64,000 nt of DNA from Cephalopachus bancanus (GCA_027257055.1 JAPVLO010000182.1:6014001-6078000); one strand, 5' to 3'; shown: positions 11,587 to 24,463, numbered from the stretch's first letter. Made by a program: numbers and translations. Notes: a model not told the origin generated them from the letters alone.

Positions 11587-11953
11587 GTAGCGGAATCTTG
11601 TCTCTACAAAAAATAAAAATAAAAAAAATTAGCTAGGCATGGCGCACACCTGTAGTCTCAGCTACTTGGGAGGCTGAGGCGGGAGAATCATCTGAGCCCA
11701 GGAATTTGAGGCTACTGTGAGCCTGATCGTGCTATGGCACTCAGACGGGGCAGTAGAGTGAGACCCTGTGTGGGAGAAAACATCTTTACTATGTGGTGTC
11801 ACTTATTTATAAACATGGTGTGCCTTTGCATTTGCTTAAATCTTGTATGAGGCTTCTGTTTTTTGTTCTGAAGTATGCTCTTCCTTTTCCTTAAATACAT
11901 AGCTGTATGAGGTCACATTTTCCCGCATATATTATTTTTCAAAAACCAAAACA

Positions 11954-12260
11954 AGCCGGGCTCGGTGGCTCAGCCTGTAATCCTGCGCCTTTGGGAGGCT
12001 GAGATGAGTGAATTGCCTGTGCCCGCGGGTTCGAGACCCGCCTGGGCAGCAAGACCTCATCTCTACAATAAATCAAAAAATCAGCCGGGCGTGGTAGCGC
12101 ATGCCTGTAATTCCGGCTACTTGGAAGGCTGAGGCGGAAGGGTCGCCGGAGGCCAGCAGGTCGAGGCTGCGGGGGCCGGGAGCCGATCGGCCACTGCACT
12201 CCAGTCTGGGCAACAGAGTGAGACTCCAACTCAAAAACAAAAAAAACAAACAAAAAAAAC
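11954..12260 (+). mobile_element. Alu SINE, young deletion subfamily (tandem, copy 1)
   Basis: Sense, with the short form CTGGGCAGCAAGACCTCATC instead of CTGGGCAACTTGGCGAGACC. TSD CAAAAACCAAAACA at 11940-11953 and again at about 12261-12275. Confidence 0.94.
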
Positions 12261-12275
12261 CAAAAAACCAAAACA

Positions 12276-12564
12276 GAGCTGGGCTCCGTGGCTCAGCCTG
12301 TAATCCCGCGCCTTTGGGAGGCTGAGGTGAGGATTGCCCGAGCCCGTGGGTTCAAGACCTGCCTGGGCAACTTGGCGAGACCTCATCTCTACAATAAATC
12401 AAAAATTAGCCGGGCATGGTAGCGCGCGCCTGTAGTTCCAGCTACTTGGAAGGCTGAGGCGGAAGGATCGACGGAGCCCAGTGGGTCGAGGCTGCGGTGC
12501 CCGGGAGAGGCCACTGCCCTCCAGTCTGGGTGACAGAGTGAGATTCCAATTCAAAAAAAAAAAT
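12276..12564 (+). mobile_element. Alu SINE (tandem, copy 2)
   Basis: Sense. It begins directly after the second copy of the shared TSD. Confidence 0.93.
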
Positions 12565-12565
12565 C

Positions 12566-13035
12566 CGAAACATTAAATGCAGAAGTGAAAATCCATTCAT
12601 CTTCTATTAAACCAGGCATTAAAGAGATCTTAAGATCGCGCTTGGTGGCTCAGCCTGAAATCCCAGCACTTTGGGAGGCCGAGGCAAGTGGATTGCCTGA
12701 GCTCACGGGTTCGAGATCAGCCCAGGCAACTTGGCAAGATCTCGTCTCTACAATAAATCAAAAATTAGCCGGGTATGTTAGTATGCGCCTGCAGTTCTGG
12801 CTACTTGAAAGGCTGAGGTGGAAGGATCGCTGGGGTCCAGCAGGTCGACGCTGGGGTGACTGTGAGTGTGTCACGGCACTTCAGCTTGGGTGATGAGGTG
12901 AGACTCCAACTCAAAAAGAAAAAAAGATCTTAAAATGTAGAATAATGTCATTCTTTACTAATTTTTTTTAAGTATAGTTATTTCTGATAAAAATGTTATT
13001 TAAACGTGAAAGGTTTTGAACATCGTTTATGAGCC
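12566..13035 (+). repeat. hAT-Charlie-type fragment, split by an Alu
   Basis: TGCAGAAGTGAAAATCCATT ... AACCAGGCATTAAAGAGATC before and AATGTCATTCTTTACTAATT ... TTTCTGATAAAAATG after the Alu. Same family as the 6634-9028 element. Confidence 0.6.
12634..12924 (+). mobile_element. Alu SINE
   Basis: Sense, within the Charlie fragment. Perfect TSD AGATCTTAA at 12625-12633 and 12925-12933. Confidence 0.94.
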
Positions 13036-13039
13036 ATTC

Positions 13040-13530
13040 CCATATACTTTTTATTAGATGTCTCAAGCACAGTAGTTTCGTGTTTATATTTGATTATCCC
13101 ATTTTCTGAGCTTCTTGGTGTCTTCCCTTATTACTTCTTGTTGATGGTTGATGGCATCCTCCTGTGTTTTGTGGTTTTGGATTGTCAGTATGTTCACCAG
13201 GGTTTCACCTCTGTGAAATCTGCCAGACCTGGTTTTAGCCTCTAAAGGGTATTTTGCATTTGCTTCTGTGAGGTGCCACCCACACAAACATTACTGAAGC
13301 TGATTTTTAGTTTGATGTTTCTTAGAACTGACAGGTGTTGATTTAGGGTTTGCCTTACAGGCTGGCCTGTACTGTATGTAGAAATTCTCAGGATTTCACA
13401 CAAGGTGGATGGGGGGGAAGGGGGATTCTTAGTAGATAACCTTTTTCCTTACTCTGAACCCAGGTGGTGACTGGCAGATTTCTTTATTTCCAAGGTATTG
13501 GTGAGATTTAATTTTTTAAAAATGTTACTA
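13040..13530. other. Intron sequence without recognised feature
   Basis: No exon or clear repeat family recognised. Confidence 0.3.
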
Positions 13531-13816
13531 TGCCAGGAGTGGTGGATTACACCTGTAATCCCAACACTTGGGAGGCAGAGGCAAGAGCGATTGCCTGAGC
13601 TCAGGAGTTCAAGACCAGCCTGGGCAACTTAGCGAGATCTACAATAAATCAAAAAATTAGCCAGGCGTGGTGGCATGCCTGTGGTTCCAGCTGCCTGGAA
13701 GGCTGAGGTGGAAGGATCACCTGAGCCCAGCAGGTCAAGGCTGCAGTGGCTATGAGCTTGCCACTGTGCTGCTGCCTGGGTGACAGAGCGAGGCTCCGAT
13801 TCAAAAAAAAGAAAAT
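13531..13816 (+). mobile_element. Alu SINE
   Basis: Sense, from GCCAGGAGTGGTGGATTACA to its A-tail; several substitutions. Confidence 0.92.
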
Positions 13817-14557
13817 TTTTTCCTTCAGAACTTTGAAGGCATATCTTTCACTGTCTTCAATCAGTGTTGCTGATGCTAGTCTGATTTTTGCTTTGTTATA
13901 CAGCACCAGTTGGGTTTTGCTTGTTTTATTTACCTCTTGGAACTTTTAAAAAATCCCTTTATGTCTTGAGTCTTTTTATCCTCTTGTCCTTGTTTTGAAA
14001 TATAGTGATGTTCCTAAGGGTTGATTTTTTTTTTTCTTTCATTGTTTCTAAAAGTTCATTATGCTTTTCATTTAGTCTTGTGCTCTTCATTTTCAGTAAG
14101 CATTTTTCCTAAGTTCTTTCCTCATGTCCTTGTTGTTAGGACTTCACTAATTGAATGTTGGCCCTCACAGTCTATCTTTTATCTTTTCCTTCTCTTTGTT
14201 TTCTTGCTCAGCTGACACTTTGAGAGGCCTGCTTGACTTCATCTCTAGCCCTTTTGTTGAATTTATTGTATCAATTATATTGTACATTTCTAAGAGCTTC
14301 CTTGCTTAAACTGGATTTTCATAACATTTTCTTTCTCTGGGGATACTAATGATTGTCCTTCCTAGATACTTTTCTCTTCCCTTCATAATCTGTTTTACTT
14401 TCTGAGTTTTTTTTTTTTTTTGACCTCTTTTTGTTTTGTTGGCTTCCTCGAGTAGTGCGTGATCCTTGGTTGTCTTTCTACTTGAGTGAAGCAACACAGT
14501 TCTTATTGGGAAGTTGGTGCTTGTGGGGCTTATTGGTGGTTGGGCATCTTTTTAGAT
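13817..14557. other. T-rich sequence, possibly decayed antisense L1
   Basis: Strong T-bias on the + strand resembles antisense L1, but I could not align a specific segment. Confidence 0.25.
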
Positions 14558-14830
14558 CAGGGATTGGCAAACTGGCCCATGAACCAAATTCATCCTGCTG
14601 CCTGCTTTTGTGTGACTCATGAATTAAGAATGATTTTTACACTTTTAAATGATTGGGGAAAAAATCAAAAGAATATTTTGTGACCTGTAAAAATTATATA
14701 AAATTCAAATTTGTGTTCAGAAATAAAGATTTATTGGAACACAGCCATGTACATTCATTTATATATTGTCAGACTGCTTTTGTGCTCCAATAGTAAGATT
14801 AAATAGTTGTGGCAAAGACTGTGTTACTCT
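14558..14830 (-). repeat. MER20 (hAT transposon)
   Basis: CAGGGATTGGCAAACTGGCC, ATAAAGATTTATTGGAACAC and AGCCATGTACATTCATTTAT match MER20 read in reverse. Confidence 0.75.
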
Positions 14831-15739
14831 CATTGCTTTGCTTCTTGGTATGTTGCAGATTACAGTGATGGAACTATAACTCCATAAGCCTGTATATGGC
14901 TGTAGCACAACAGCAACAACAAAAAGCCCAGTGCACACCTGTCACTTCAGAAAGGTCAGGAAAAGGAGAATGGATTTCCCAGGTCATGTCTTTGGGGCAC
15001 AATGGAGTGTATTCATTTGTTTTTAATTAGGTGGCAAAGCATGATGTTTGTTAGGCACCGACACTGTGGCTGTGCTAAAAGAGTGCAATGTATGTTGACA
15101 CTAGCAGACTAAGCACTGATTACATTATTCTCAACTCACAGGAAAGCAAAAACCAGAGAACTGAGAAAGTTTAAAATGGAATATCTGATTACAACAGAAT
15201 TTCTTAAAAATAAAAAGTGAAGGTAAGTTTCTGAGTGGCTCAACTCATCCATTAGCCAAGTAAGGAAAGCCCACTACCCTTAGTGAGCTAATTAAATCCT
15301 TCCCATCTAAGCAAAATGGTATCTTCCAAAGAAAGAATTCCATTCTTAGTAGTAGGCTTGTATTGCAAAAAAATTCACTAAATTATTATATTTTGGAATC
15401 TGTAGACAAAAGCAGGGAATTTGTTTTGTTATGTAAGCATCTACATGATATTCTTGATACTATCTTTTTGCCTGCAAAGTCTGAATTGTTTGCTGTGCCT
15501 TCTGATGCTGCTGTGTCTTGTGTTTGGGTTGGTGGGACACATCAGGCATCAGCTGTGATGCAGGTTTCGAGGAGCGATGTGCGTAGCCTGACTTGTTGTC
15601 CGTGATGGTTGGGAAGGATGGTAAGTTCTAGATACTGCTTCTAACATTACAAATGACGCCAGAATAAGAGTTTTGGATTCTGGCTTGTCATCCATTTGTG
15701 GTTTATTAACAGAATGCCAATATTTAAATGTTAAAGCAT
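14831..15739. other. Intron sequence without recognised feature
   Basis: AT-rich. Short open stretches only. No homology recognised. Confidence 0.3.
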
Positions 15740-15753
15740 ATTTCGTGTGTGTG

Positions 15754-16035
15754 TGTGTTGGAGTCTCACTCTGTCACCCAGTCTGGAAGGCAATGGCACA
15801 CTCCTGGCCCCCGCAGCCTCTGCCTGCTGGGTTTAGGCAATCCTTCTGCCTCAGCCTTCCAGCCAGCTGGAACTATAGGTGTATGCCACCATGCCTGGCT
15901 AGTTTTTTGGTTTATTGTAGAGGTGAGGCCTCACCAAGTTGCCCAGGGCGGTCTCAAACTTGAGGGCTCAGGCAATCTTCTCACCTCACCTTTCCAACAT
16001 GCTAGGATTATAGGCCTGAACCACCGTGCCTGGCT
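15754..16035 (-). mobile_element. Alu SINE
   Basis: Antisense, with a short GTGTGTGTGT in place of the T-tail. TSD TTAAAGCATATTTC / ATAAAGCATGTTTC around it. Confidence 0.92.
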
Positions 16036-16439
16036 ATAAAGCATGTTTCTTTTCCCATCGCTGGGGAATGGCTTAAATACTAAACCTCATATAGTAAATA
16101 CTTATGCAAAAAACTAATGTTTATCAAAAGATTCCTGTCCGTTTTTCAGCTGCAATAGAGCAGCTATGAGGACAGGGTATTTAGAATCATTTCACTGCAT
16201 TATGAGTCTGAAGTATTGAAAGTAGTAAGAGCTCTGCTTTTCAGCTGTCCTCTTCTTGTATTAACATTTCCTGCTTTGTGTAGAGCATCATGAGGTATAT
16301 AAGAGGGATGTGTATGTGATGAACCTTGGACCCAATGAATCTTACTGAAGCCTCCCCTCACTCTTTGTTCTAATTAGTTCCTATCTGCCTCAATACTTGT
16401 GTTAACAGTTTATTTATCCTTCTAGTTTATCCAGGTAGT

Positions 16440-17760
16440 GTTGGACAGTGGTGCAAAATCCACTCAGTGGCAGAAAGATTGGTGTCTTCAAAAATGGTGT
16501 AGGTACAATCGGATTTCCACATGCAAAAAAATGTGGAACTACCTCATGCCATATGTAAGAAATAGCTAAAAATGTGTCAGCAGCTTAAATGTAAAAGGCC
16601 AAACCATAAAACACTTAAACATAGTAGATCTTCATGACCTGGGATCTGGCAGTGGGTTCTTAGATGTAACACCAAAAGCATGAGCAATAAAAGAAAAAAT
16701 AGATATATTGGATGTCTTCAAAATTTAAAACTTTGGTACATCAAAGAACGTTATCAAAAAAGTGAAGAGAAAACCCAAAGAGTGTGAGAAAATACCTGTA
16801 AGTCATATAGTGGTTAAGGGTGTAGTATTGAGAATACGTGAAGAACTCTTACAACCTAATAATAGAGACAAGTAACCCAATTAAAAGTGGGCAAAAGACC
16901 TGAATAGATGACTCTCCAAAGAAGATATATACATGGCCAATAAGCTGATAAAAGGATGCTCAAGATCAAAGGGTGCTCAAGATCATTTGTTAGTGAGATA
17001 AATATAAACAAAACCACAATGAGATATAACTTCACACCTACTAGAATGGCTGTAGTAAAAAAAAACAAAACATGTTGGCAAGGATGTGGAGAAGTTAGAA
17101 TCCTTGTATATTTCTGGTGGGAATGTAATGTGGTGCTGTTGTCACTGTGGAAAACAGTGTGGTGGTTCTTTAAAATGTTAAACATAAAATTAGCACGTGA
17201 CCATATCCTTTCCTATATACCTGAGTACCCCGAATAATTGAAACTCGGAACTCAAATACTTGCCAGTGTTCACTGAAGCATTATTGACAATAGCCAAAAG
17301 ATGGAAACAATTGAAATGTTCAACAGATTAACTGATAAACAAATTGGTGTATATGTCTAATAGAATATTACTAAGTCATAACAAAAGAATGAGGTTCTAA
17401 TACATGCTACAGGAATGAACCTTGGGAACATAAGTGACATAAGCCAGGCACAGGAGGGCAAATATTGTATGGTTATACGAAATATTCAGAATAGGCACAT
17501 TCATAGAGACAGAACGTTGATTAGATGTTACTGAGGGCTTGCTGGGTAAATAGGGGAAGGGGCTGGAGAAGGAACGGGGAGTTTCTGCTTAGTGGATATA
17601 GACTTTCTGTTTGGGATGATGAAAAGTTTTGGAAATAGTAGTGATGGTTATATGGTTTCACAACATTGTGAATATAATTCATGCCACAAAGTTGTATACA
17701 TAATAGTTAAAATGGCATATATTATGTTTTTTTGTGTTATACGTATTATACTACAATAAA
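16440..17760 (+). mobile_element. L1 LINE, 5'-truncated sense copy (ORF2 3' part and 3' UTR)
   Basis: Contains L1 ORF2 landmarks in order: AATGAGATATAACTTCACAC, TGTTGGCAAGGATGTGGAGA, TGGTGGGAATGTAATG, AATAGCCAAAAGATGGAAAC, then a 3' UTR with GACTTTCTGTTTGGGATGAT. Many stops and indels: an old L1M-type copy with no coding capacity. Confidence 0.88.
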
Positions 17761-17821
17761 AATACATCAAGGTGTTTTTCCTTGGAAAGTTTTAAAAATC
17801 ATGTATTTACAAGTATATTTT

Positions 17822-18113
17822 AGCCACGTGTTGTGGCTCACACCTGTAATCCCAGTGCTTTGGGAGGTGGAGGAGAGAGGATTGCCTGAGTCCAAGTGTT
17901 CAAGACCAGCCTGGGCAAATTGTTGAGACCTTGTCTCTACAGTAAATCAAAAAATTAGCTGACAGTGATGGCATGCACCTTTAGTACCAGCTACTTGGAA
18001 GGCTGAGGCGGAAGGATCTCCTGAGCCCAGCAGGTTGAGACTGTGGTGACTGTGAGCATGCCACTGTACTCCACCTGGGCGACAGAGTGAGACTCCTCAA
18101 AAAAAAAAAAAAA
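17822..18113 (+). mobile_element. Alu SINE
   Basis: Sense. TSD AAGTATATTTT immediately before (17811) and after (18114). Confidence 0.94.
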
Positions 18114-18116
18114 AAG

Positions 18117-18900
18117 TATATTTTATTGTATATTTAGAAAAATTAGTTGGTCCTCATTGCTCATGGATTCTAGGTTTTAGAATTTCCCTAACTCACTAAG
18201 GTTTATTTGTAACTCCAGTATTGTTAATTACACTGTTTTCATAGTCATTCGTGAAGTGGGCAGAGCAGCAAACTATTTAACTCACCAAACTCCCATATTC
18301 CCGTTTGAGGGCAGACAAGGAGATGCTCTGCCTTCTTTCAGTGCTCATACCATAAACACATGTCTTTGGAGTCCACCTAGGGCCACAGTGCTTTCATTTT
18401 TGTACTTTTTAAAACAAATGCACTGTTTAAAATGGTCCTCAGATGTAAAGCTGAAGTCCCCTCTAGTGTTTCTAAGAGCATGAAGGCTGTGTGTGCTTAT
18501 GGAGAAAATATGTGTTAGATAAGTTTCATTCAGGCATGGATTACAGTGTTTTGAGTTATGAATTAAGTGTTAATGTACCAACAGTGTATTTTAAAGTGCC
18601 TTTAAATGCACATACACGTAAAGTTTTGTATTTCTTTCTTGATGAAAATGTGACCAGAGGTTCACAGGAACCTAATCCAGCATTTCCCCTAGGAGCAGTG
18701 GTTCAGTATTAGTTAATTTATTGTTTGCAGCAATTTTATAGACCATAACTACCCTAAATTATGAGCATTGGTCCTATGTCAATGAAAATAAAATCATTTC
18801 TCTTGTGTAAATGGCAGCATTTCAGGATTTTTATCAGTACATAGATCCGTATTTTGGTTTTTGTTTTGAAGTCTATTTGATGTGGTATTAGTATACCCAC
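18117..18900. other. Intron sequence without recognised feature
   Basis: AT-rich and apparently single-copy; nothing supportable found. Confidence 0.3.
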
Positions 18901-18904
18901 TATT

Positions 18905-19867
18905 TAAAAAAAAGCTTGACATAATTTACAAACTATATAATTAACACATCTGAAGTGTACAGTTCAGTAGTTTTTAGTATATTCATGGAGTTGTGTAACT
19001 ATCACCACAATCCATTTTAGAGCATTTTAATTTCTCCCCAAAGAAACCCTGTACCAGTTCGTGGTTATTACCCATTTACCCTCGTTCCCCCCTCCCTCAG
19101 ACTTAGGCAGCCATTAATCTACTTTATATCTATGGATTTGCCGATTCTGAACGTTTCATATAAATATAATTATACAGTATGTGGTCTTGTGTGACGTCTT
19201 TCATCTTGATGATTTCAAGGCTCATCTATGCTGTAGCATGTATTATCAGTGCTTCATTCTTTTTAGGCCTAAATAATATACTCTTTATGGCTGTACCACA
19301 TTTTGTGTAACCCTTCATCAGTCGATACACAGTTGAGTTGATTCTCCTTATTCATGATTATGAATGATGCTGCTATGGACATTAGTGTATAAGTTTTTGC
19401 GTGAACATATGTTTTCATTTTTCTTGGAAGTATACTTAGGAGCGTAATTGCTGGGTTGTATGGTAACTATATTTAATCTTTTGAGGATTTGCCAACTTTT
19501 CTGAGGTGGCTATTCTGCTTTCCTTCACCATCAGCAATATGTATGAAGGTTCCAGTTTTTCTATAATTTTGCCAGTGTTATCTTTTTTATTAATGCTATC
19601 TTGGTGGATGTGGCATAGTATTTCATTGTGGTTTTGGTTTGGATTTCCCTGGCGGCTAATGATGTTGAGCATCTTCTGATGTACTTTGGGCCATTTGTGT
19701 GTCTTCTTTGATGAAATGTCTGTTTAGGGTTTTGTCCATTATTTAACTGGGTTATTATTTCACATTTAAAAATTTTCAAGTCTTTAAATAGTTTGGATAC
19801 TGTACCCTTATATCTGATTTGCGTGTATCTTCTATTTGTGGGGTTGTCTTTAACTTACTTTATTTTT
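18905..19867 (-). mobile_element. L1 LINE, antisense (3' UTR and ORF2 3' part)
   Basis: Reverse of typical L1M: AAGTGTACAGTTCAGTAGTT, TATCACCACAATCCATTTTA, GCTGGGTTGTATGGTAACTA, TTGCCAACTTTTCTGAGGTG and TCTTTGATGAAATGTCTGTT. Heavily mutated. Confidence 0.85.
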
Positions 19868-20139
19868 CTCTTTGGGTTGGAGTCTCACTCTGTCGTCTAG
19901 GCTGGAGTACAGTAGCTGCACACTTATGGCCACTGCAGTCTCTACCAGCTGAGCTCAGGCGATTCTTCCGCCTCAGACTTCCAGGTAACTGGAACTACAG
20001 GTGTGTGCGACTATGGCCAGCTAATTTTTTTTATTTATTGTGGAGACAAAGTCTCACCATGTGGCCCAGGCTAGTCTTGAACCCATGGGCTCAGGCAATC
20101 CTCTCACCTTTGCCTCCCAAAGTAAGCCACTGTGCCTGA
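19868..20139 (-). mobile_element. Alu SINE
   Basis: Antisense, diverged, 3' edge slightly shortened (AAGTAAGCCACTGTGCCTGA). Confidence 0.9.
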
Positions 20140-20211
20140 CTGTCTTTTCTTTATGGTATTATTTGCACCACGAATGTCCTTTGTGTGTGGAAAAATATAT
20201 ATAACAAAATT

Positions 20212-20505
20212 TGGCCGACTGTGGTGACTCATACCTGTAATCCCAGCACTTTGGGAGGCAGAGGCGAGAGGATTGCCTCAGCCCACAGGTTCAAGACCAA
20301 CCTGGGCAATGTGGTGAGACCTCATCTTTACAATAAATCAAAAATTAGGTGGGCATGGTGGCGTATGCCTGTAGTTGCAGCTACTTGGAAGGCCGAGGTG
20401 GAAGGATTGCCTGAGCCTAGCAGGTTGAAGCTGTGGTGGTTGTGAGCATGTCACTGTACCAGCCTTGATGACAGAGTGGGACTCTGACTCAAAACAAATA
20501 AAAAA
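20212..20505 (+). mobile_element. Alu SINE
   Basis: Sense, inserted in L1-like DNA; begins GGCCGACTGTGGTGACTCAT. Confidence 0.92.
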
Positions 20506-20570
20506 ACCCAAATTTACCATTTTATACATGTTTAAATGTGCAGTTCATTGGCATTAATTGTATTCACAAG

Positions 20571-20870
20571 GCTGGGCGTGGTGACTTATGCCTATGATCT
20601 TAGCACTTTGGGAGGCTGAGGTGAGAGAAATGTCTGAGCCCAGGGGTTTGAGACCAGCCTGGACAACTTGGTGAGACCTCATCTCTACAATAAACCAAGA
20701 AAAATTAGCTGGACATGGTGACGCATTCCTCTAGTTCCAGCTACTTGGAAGGCTGAAGCGGAAGGATCGCCTGAACCCAGCAGGTCGAGGCTGCGGTGGC
20801 CGTGAGCATGCCACTGCCCTCCAGCCTGGGTGACAGAGTGAGACTCTAACTCAAAAAAAAAAAAAAAAAA
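20571..20870 (+). mobile_element. Alu SINE
   Basis: Sense, 18-A tail. TSD AATTGTATTCACA just upstream and again at 20870-20882. Confidence 0.95.
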
Positions 20871-20902
20871 ATTGTATTCACAGTGTTGGCAGCACAAAAG
20901 TT

Positions 20903-21203
20903 GTTGTTGTTGTTTTTGAGTTGAAGTCTCACTCTGTCGCCGAGGCTGGAGTGCAGTGGCATGCTCATGGCCACTGCAGGCTCGGCCTGCTGGGTTCAGG
21001 CGATCCTTCTGCTTCAGCCTTCCAAGTAGCTGGAACTACAGGTACGCACCACCATTCCCAGCTGATTTTTTTAAAAAAATTTATTGTAGAGATGAGTTCT
21101 CACCAAGTTACCCAGGCTGGTCTCGAACCTATGGACTCAAGCAATTCTCTCACCTCAGCCTCCCAAAGTGCTGGGATTATAGGCGTGAGCCACCACACCG
21201 GGA
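20903..21203 (-). mobile_element. Alu SINE
   Basis: Antisense. TSD AGCACAAAAG on both sides. Confidence 0.94.
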
Positions 21204-22210
21204 CAGAGCACAAAAGCTTTTAAGTTTGATGAGGTCCAATTTATATTTTCTTTTGTGCTTTTGTTTTGGGCGCCTTAACTGAAAATCAGTTCCTAACCCA
21301 AGATCATGAAGATGTGTTTTTGTTTTCTTTTAAGATCTTTACTGTTTAGTACCTACATCCAGGTGTATGATGCCATTGAGTTAAATTTTGTATGTGAGGT
21401 AAGGTCTAGCTTCATTCTTTGCACGTGGATTTCTGTTGCACCCTGTACCATCTAGTGAAAAGACTACTCTTTCCCCCACTGAATTGTCTTAGCAACTTAT
21501 CTAAAAGAAGTTAACTATGAATGTGTGGGTTTATTCCTGTACTTAATTTTATCTCACTGATCTGTATGTTTATCCTTATGTCAATTACAAATTATCTTGT
21601 TTACTGTAGCTTTATAATAAGTTTTGAAATTGGGAATATGAGTCCCCAGTTTTTGTTCTTTTTCAAGATTGTTTTGGCTGATCTGGATTTCTTCAATTAT
21701 AAAAAAAAATATTTCTTGCTTAGTGCATAGAAATACAGTTGAATTTTATGTATTGATCTTTAACTTTGGTTACATTCTGAGGTCATCTTTGGAAGGCCAT
21801 TGTTAGTATAATTACTACAATTCATATGGCCACTTCATTTTCTTATGGTAGAAGTTTGTATAGTATATCTTTTTTCGACCTTTTAACTTTGAACCTATTT
21901 GCATGTTTAGTGTAAATTGTGTCACATGTAAGACAGCATATAGTTGGGTCTTATTTTTGCTTTTAATCCAGTCTGGAAAGGTCTGCTTTTTTATTGGATT
22001 GTTTAATCCATTCATATTTAATGTTTCTGTTGATATAGTTAGACTTATACCTGCCATTTTGCTTTTTTTTCCTTGTATGTCTCATATGCCACAGTTCTGC
22101 CGTTCCTATCACTGTCTTCTCCTATGACACTGATCTCTGAAGAGCTACCAGTTGTTTTGGCTGGATCATTTTTGTGACATATGAAGTCTCTGATGTCTTC
22201 TCAGCACATA
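21204..22210 (-). mobile_element. L1 LINE, antisense (ORF2)
   Basis: Antisense ORF2 text such as AGTTTGATGAGGTCCAATTT, AAGATTGTTTTGGCTGATCT and TTTAATCCATTCATATTTAA. Likely the same old L1 as 18905, separated by the Alus. Confidence 0.8.
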
Positions 22211-23150
22211 GCTTTGGCTTAAGCAGATTGTGGGGAGAGTTTTTTTTTTTAAGCTTTCTGCCTCTGTTGGTATCACACCTAGCTGTTAGGCGCTGCAAAT
22301 TGTGGTCTGATTACTCTGTTTTTGGCAGTTCCCTGAGACACACATTTTTTCCAGTCTCTTATAATTAAATTCAAGTCCCTTTCCCTGTATTGAATTTTTC
22401 TGAGATTAGTCTTTGAGGTTTGTTTTCTCTTTCCTCTCTTGTAAACTAGCTCTCCTGTGGTTTAGTCAGCCTCCTCTTAATTGGCACCAAAATTTCCTCT
22501 GTTTTTAAGGGCGCCCTTAGGCTTGAACTTTCTTACACTTTCAAATCAGTGTCCTTGGGAAGAATTTCATATTCATAGCTCTTTGTTCTCATGGCTTACC
22601 TCTCCCCTTGGGCAATTTCTTTGAGCCTCTGTTCTGGAGCTGTAGGTGGAGCCCACTTCTTGGGGCAACAGGAACAGGGTGTTGGGTGAGGGGCAGTAGC
22701 TTCTGGTGTCTTCAGCTTGGCTTCCTTCGAGTGGATCTTCTGCCTCACATTTTTTTTTTTTTTTGGCCTGCTCTGGCTGGCCAAAAACTTGGGGCTGGGT
22801 AGAAGAAGGGCGCTTCTGGTCTCTGGCCATACTGCCTTGAATTTTAACATTTACAGTCCTGAGCTGGGTGGGACGAGAAATGCTGGTGGCCTGTCCCTCC
22901 TGGGAAGATAAATTGTCTTTGACGTGGAGCTAGTGGGAAAAACCTCTTTGATTATCCTCACCTGGAGTGTTGCTTTCATCATGCTGAGTTGGTGGGGGAG
23001 GGAGAAGGGGAGAGCATAGTCAAGACAAGCTGTTTTTACCGAGATTTAGTAGGTTTTCTTTAATAAATAACTCTTTATTTGCTGCATGTTCTTTGGTCAT
23101 TTCCCAGTGAGTATAAATGGTTGTATAGTTGTTTACTAAAAAAAAATTTT
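22211..23150. other. Unclassified, less AT-rich block
   Basis: The 22560-22930 part is less AT-rich than its surroundings, with open stretches of 60-85 codons on both strands but no recognisable protein. It may be a diverged L1 5' region. Confidence 0.25.
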
Positions 23151-23151
23151 T

Positions 23152-23440
23152 GGCCGGGCTCAGTGGATCAGCCTGTAATCCCATCACTTTGAGAGACTGA
23201 GGTGAGTGGATTGCCTGAGCCTGCGGGTTCGAGAGCAGCCCGGGCAACTTGGTGACACCTCGTCTCTACAGTAAATAAATTAAAAAAATTAGCCGGGCAT
23301 GGTAGCACGCACGTAGTTCTGATTCGTTGGAAGACTGAGGCGGAAGGATTGCTGGAGCCCAGCAGGTTGACGCGGGGGTGCTGAGAGTGTGCCACGGCAC
23401 TCCAGCCTGGGCGACAGAGTGAGACTCTAACTAAAAAATA
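23152..23440 (+). mobile_element. Alu SINE (cluster of three, copy 1)
   Basis: Sense, GGCCGGGCTCAGTGGATCAG to an A-rich tail. Confidence 0.93.
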
Positions 23441-23448
23441 ATTACATC

Positions 23449-23750
23449 GCCGGGCTCGGTGGCTCAGCCTGTAATCCCGCGCTTGGGGAGGCCGAGGTGA
23501 GTGGATTGCCTGAGCCCCGCGGGTTCGAGACCTGGGCAACCTGGCGAGCCCTCATCTCTACAATAAATAAAAAATGAGCTGGGCGTGGTAGCGTGCACCT
23601 GTAGTTCCAGCTACTGGGAAGGCTGAGGCGGAAGGATTGCCAGAGCCCAGCAGGTGGAGGCTGCGGTGGCCGGGAGCGGCCAATGCACTCCAGTCTGGGC
23701 GACAGAGTGAGACTCCCATCTCAAAAAAAAACAAAAAACAAAAAAAAAAA
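23449..23750 (+). mobile_element. Alu SINE (cluster, copy 2)
   Basis: Sense, young type with GCCGGGCTCGGTGGCTCAGC and a long A-rich tail. Confidence 0.94.
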
Positions 23751-23920
23751 CCGAGCGTGGTAGCATGTGCCTGTAGTTCCAGCTACTTGGAAGGCTGAGG
23801 TGGAAGGATCGCTGGAGCTCAGCAGGTCGTGGCTGCGGTGCTGGGAGTGGCCACTGCACTCCAGTCTGGGCGATGGAGTGAGACTCCAACTCAAAAAAAA
23901 AAATTAAATAAATAAAATAA
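23751..23920 (+). mobile_element. Alu right monomer (cluster, copy 3)
   Basis: Starts at the middle A-rich linker (CCGAGCGTGGTAGCATGTGC) and ends in its own A-tail, a 5'-truncated insertion or recombination product. Confidence 0.88.
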
Positions 23921-24047
23921 TTTTTTACCAGTTTTGGTTATTTCCCTGGAAAGGGGTCTGCAGGACTCCTGCTACTACCACCTTTCCATAATTTGTCCTT
24001 TCTTGATTTTTAAAAAGTTATTGTGGTATGTCTTTTTCCATATACTT

Positions 24048-24338
24048 TTTTTTTTGAATCGGAGTCTCACTCTGTCACCCAGGTTTGAGTGCAGTGGCAT
24101 GCTCATGGCCACCGCAGCCTCGGCCTGCTGGGTTCCGGCCATCCTTCCACTTGAGCTTTCCAAGTAGCTGCAACTACAGATGTGCGCTACTACTCCTGGC
24201 TGATTTTTTTTCATTTATTGTAGAGACAAGGTCTTGCCATGTGGCCCAGGCAGATGTTGACCACGTGGGCTCAGGCGGTCCTCTCTCCTCGGCTTCCCAA
24301 AGTGTGAGGATTACAGGCATGGGCCACTTTGCCAGCGC
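24048..24338 (-). mobile_element. Alu SINE
   Basis: Antisense, GAATCGGAGTCTCACTCTGT to GGGCCACTTTGCC. Confidence 0.92.
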
Positions 24339-24463
24339 CTTCTGCTTTAAGTCTACTCTATGTCATTGTGTATTACATTTCCTGTAGACAGCATATTGTT
24401 AGAGTATAACTTAATTTTATCCACTGTGCTAGTCTTTTTTTAAAATTAGAGTTCAAGTTTTTT
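24339..24463 (-). mobile_element. L1 LINE, antisense fragment
   Basis: GTAGACAGCATATTGTTAGA is an antisense L1 ORF2 motif. Confidence 0.65.

Larger units (their letters stand above)
11171..11780 (+). mobile_element. Old Alu split by a younger Alu
   Basis: Left part 11171-11279, right part 11590-11780 (resuming AATCTTGTCTCTACAAAAAA). The interruption is the antisense Alu plus GT repeat at 11281-11586. Confidence 0.85.

Noticed and set aside
16956..17237. 93-codon frame
   Set aside because: Remnant of L1 ORF2 with stops on both sides.
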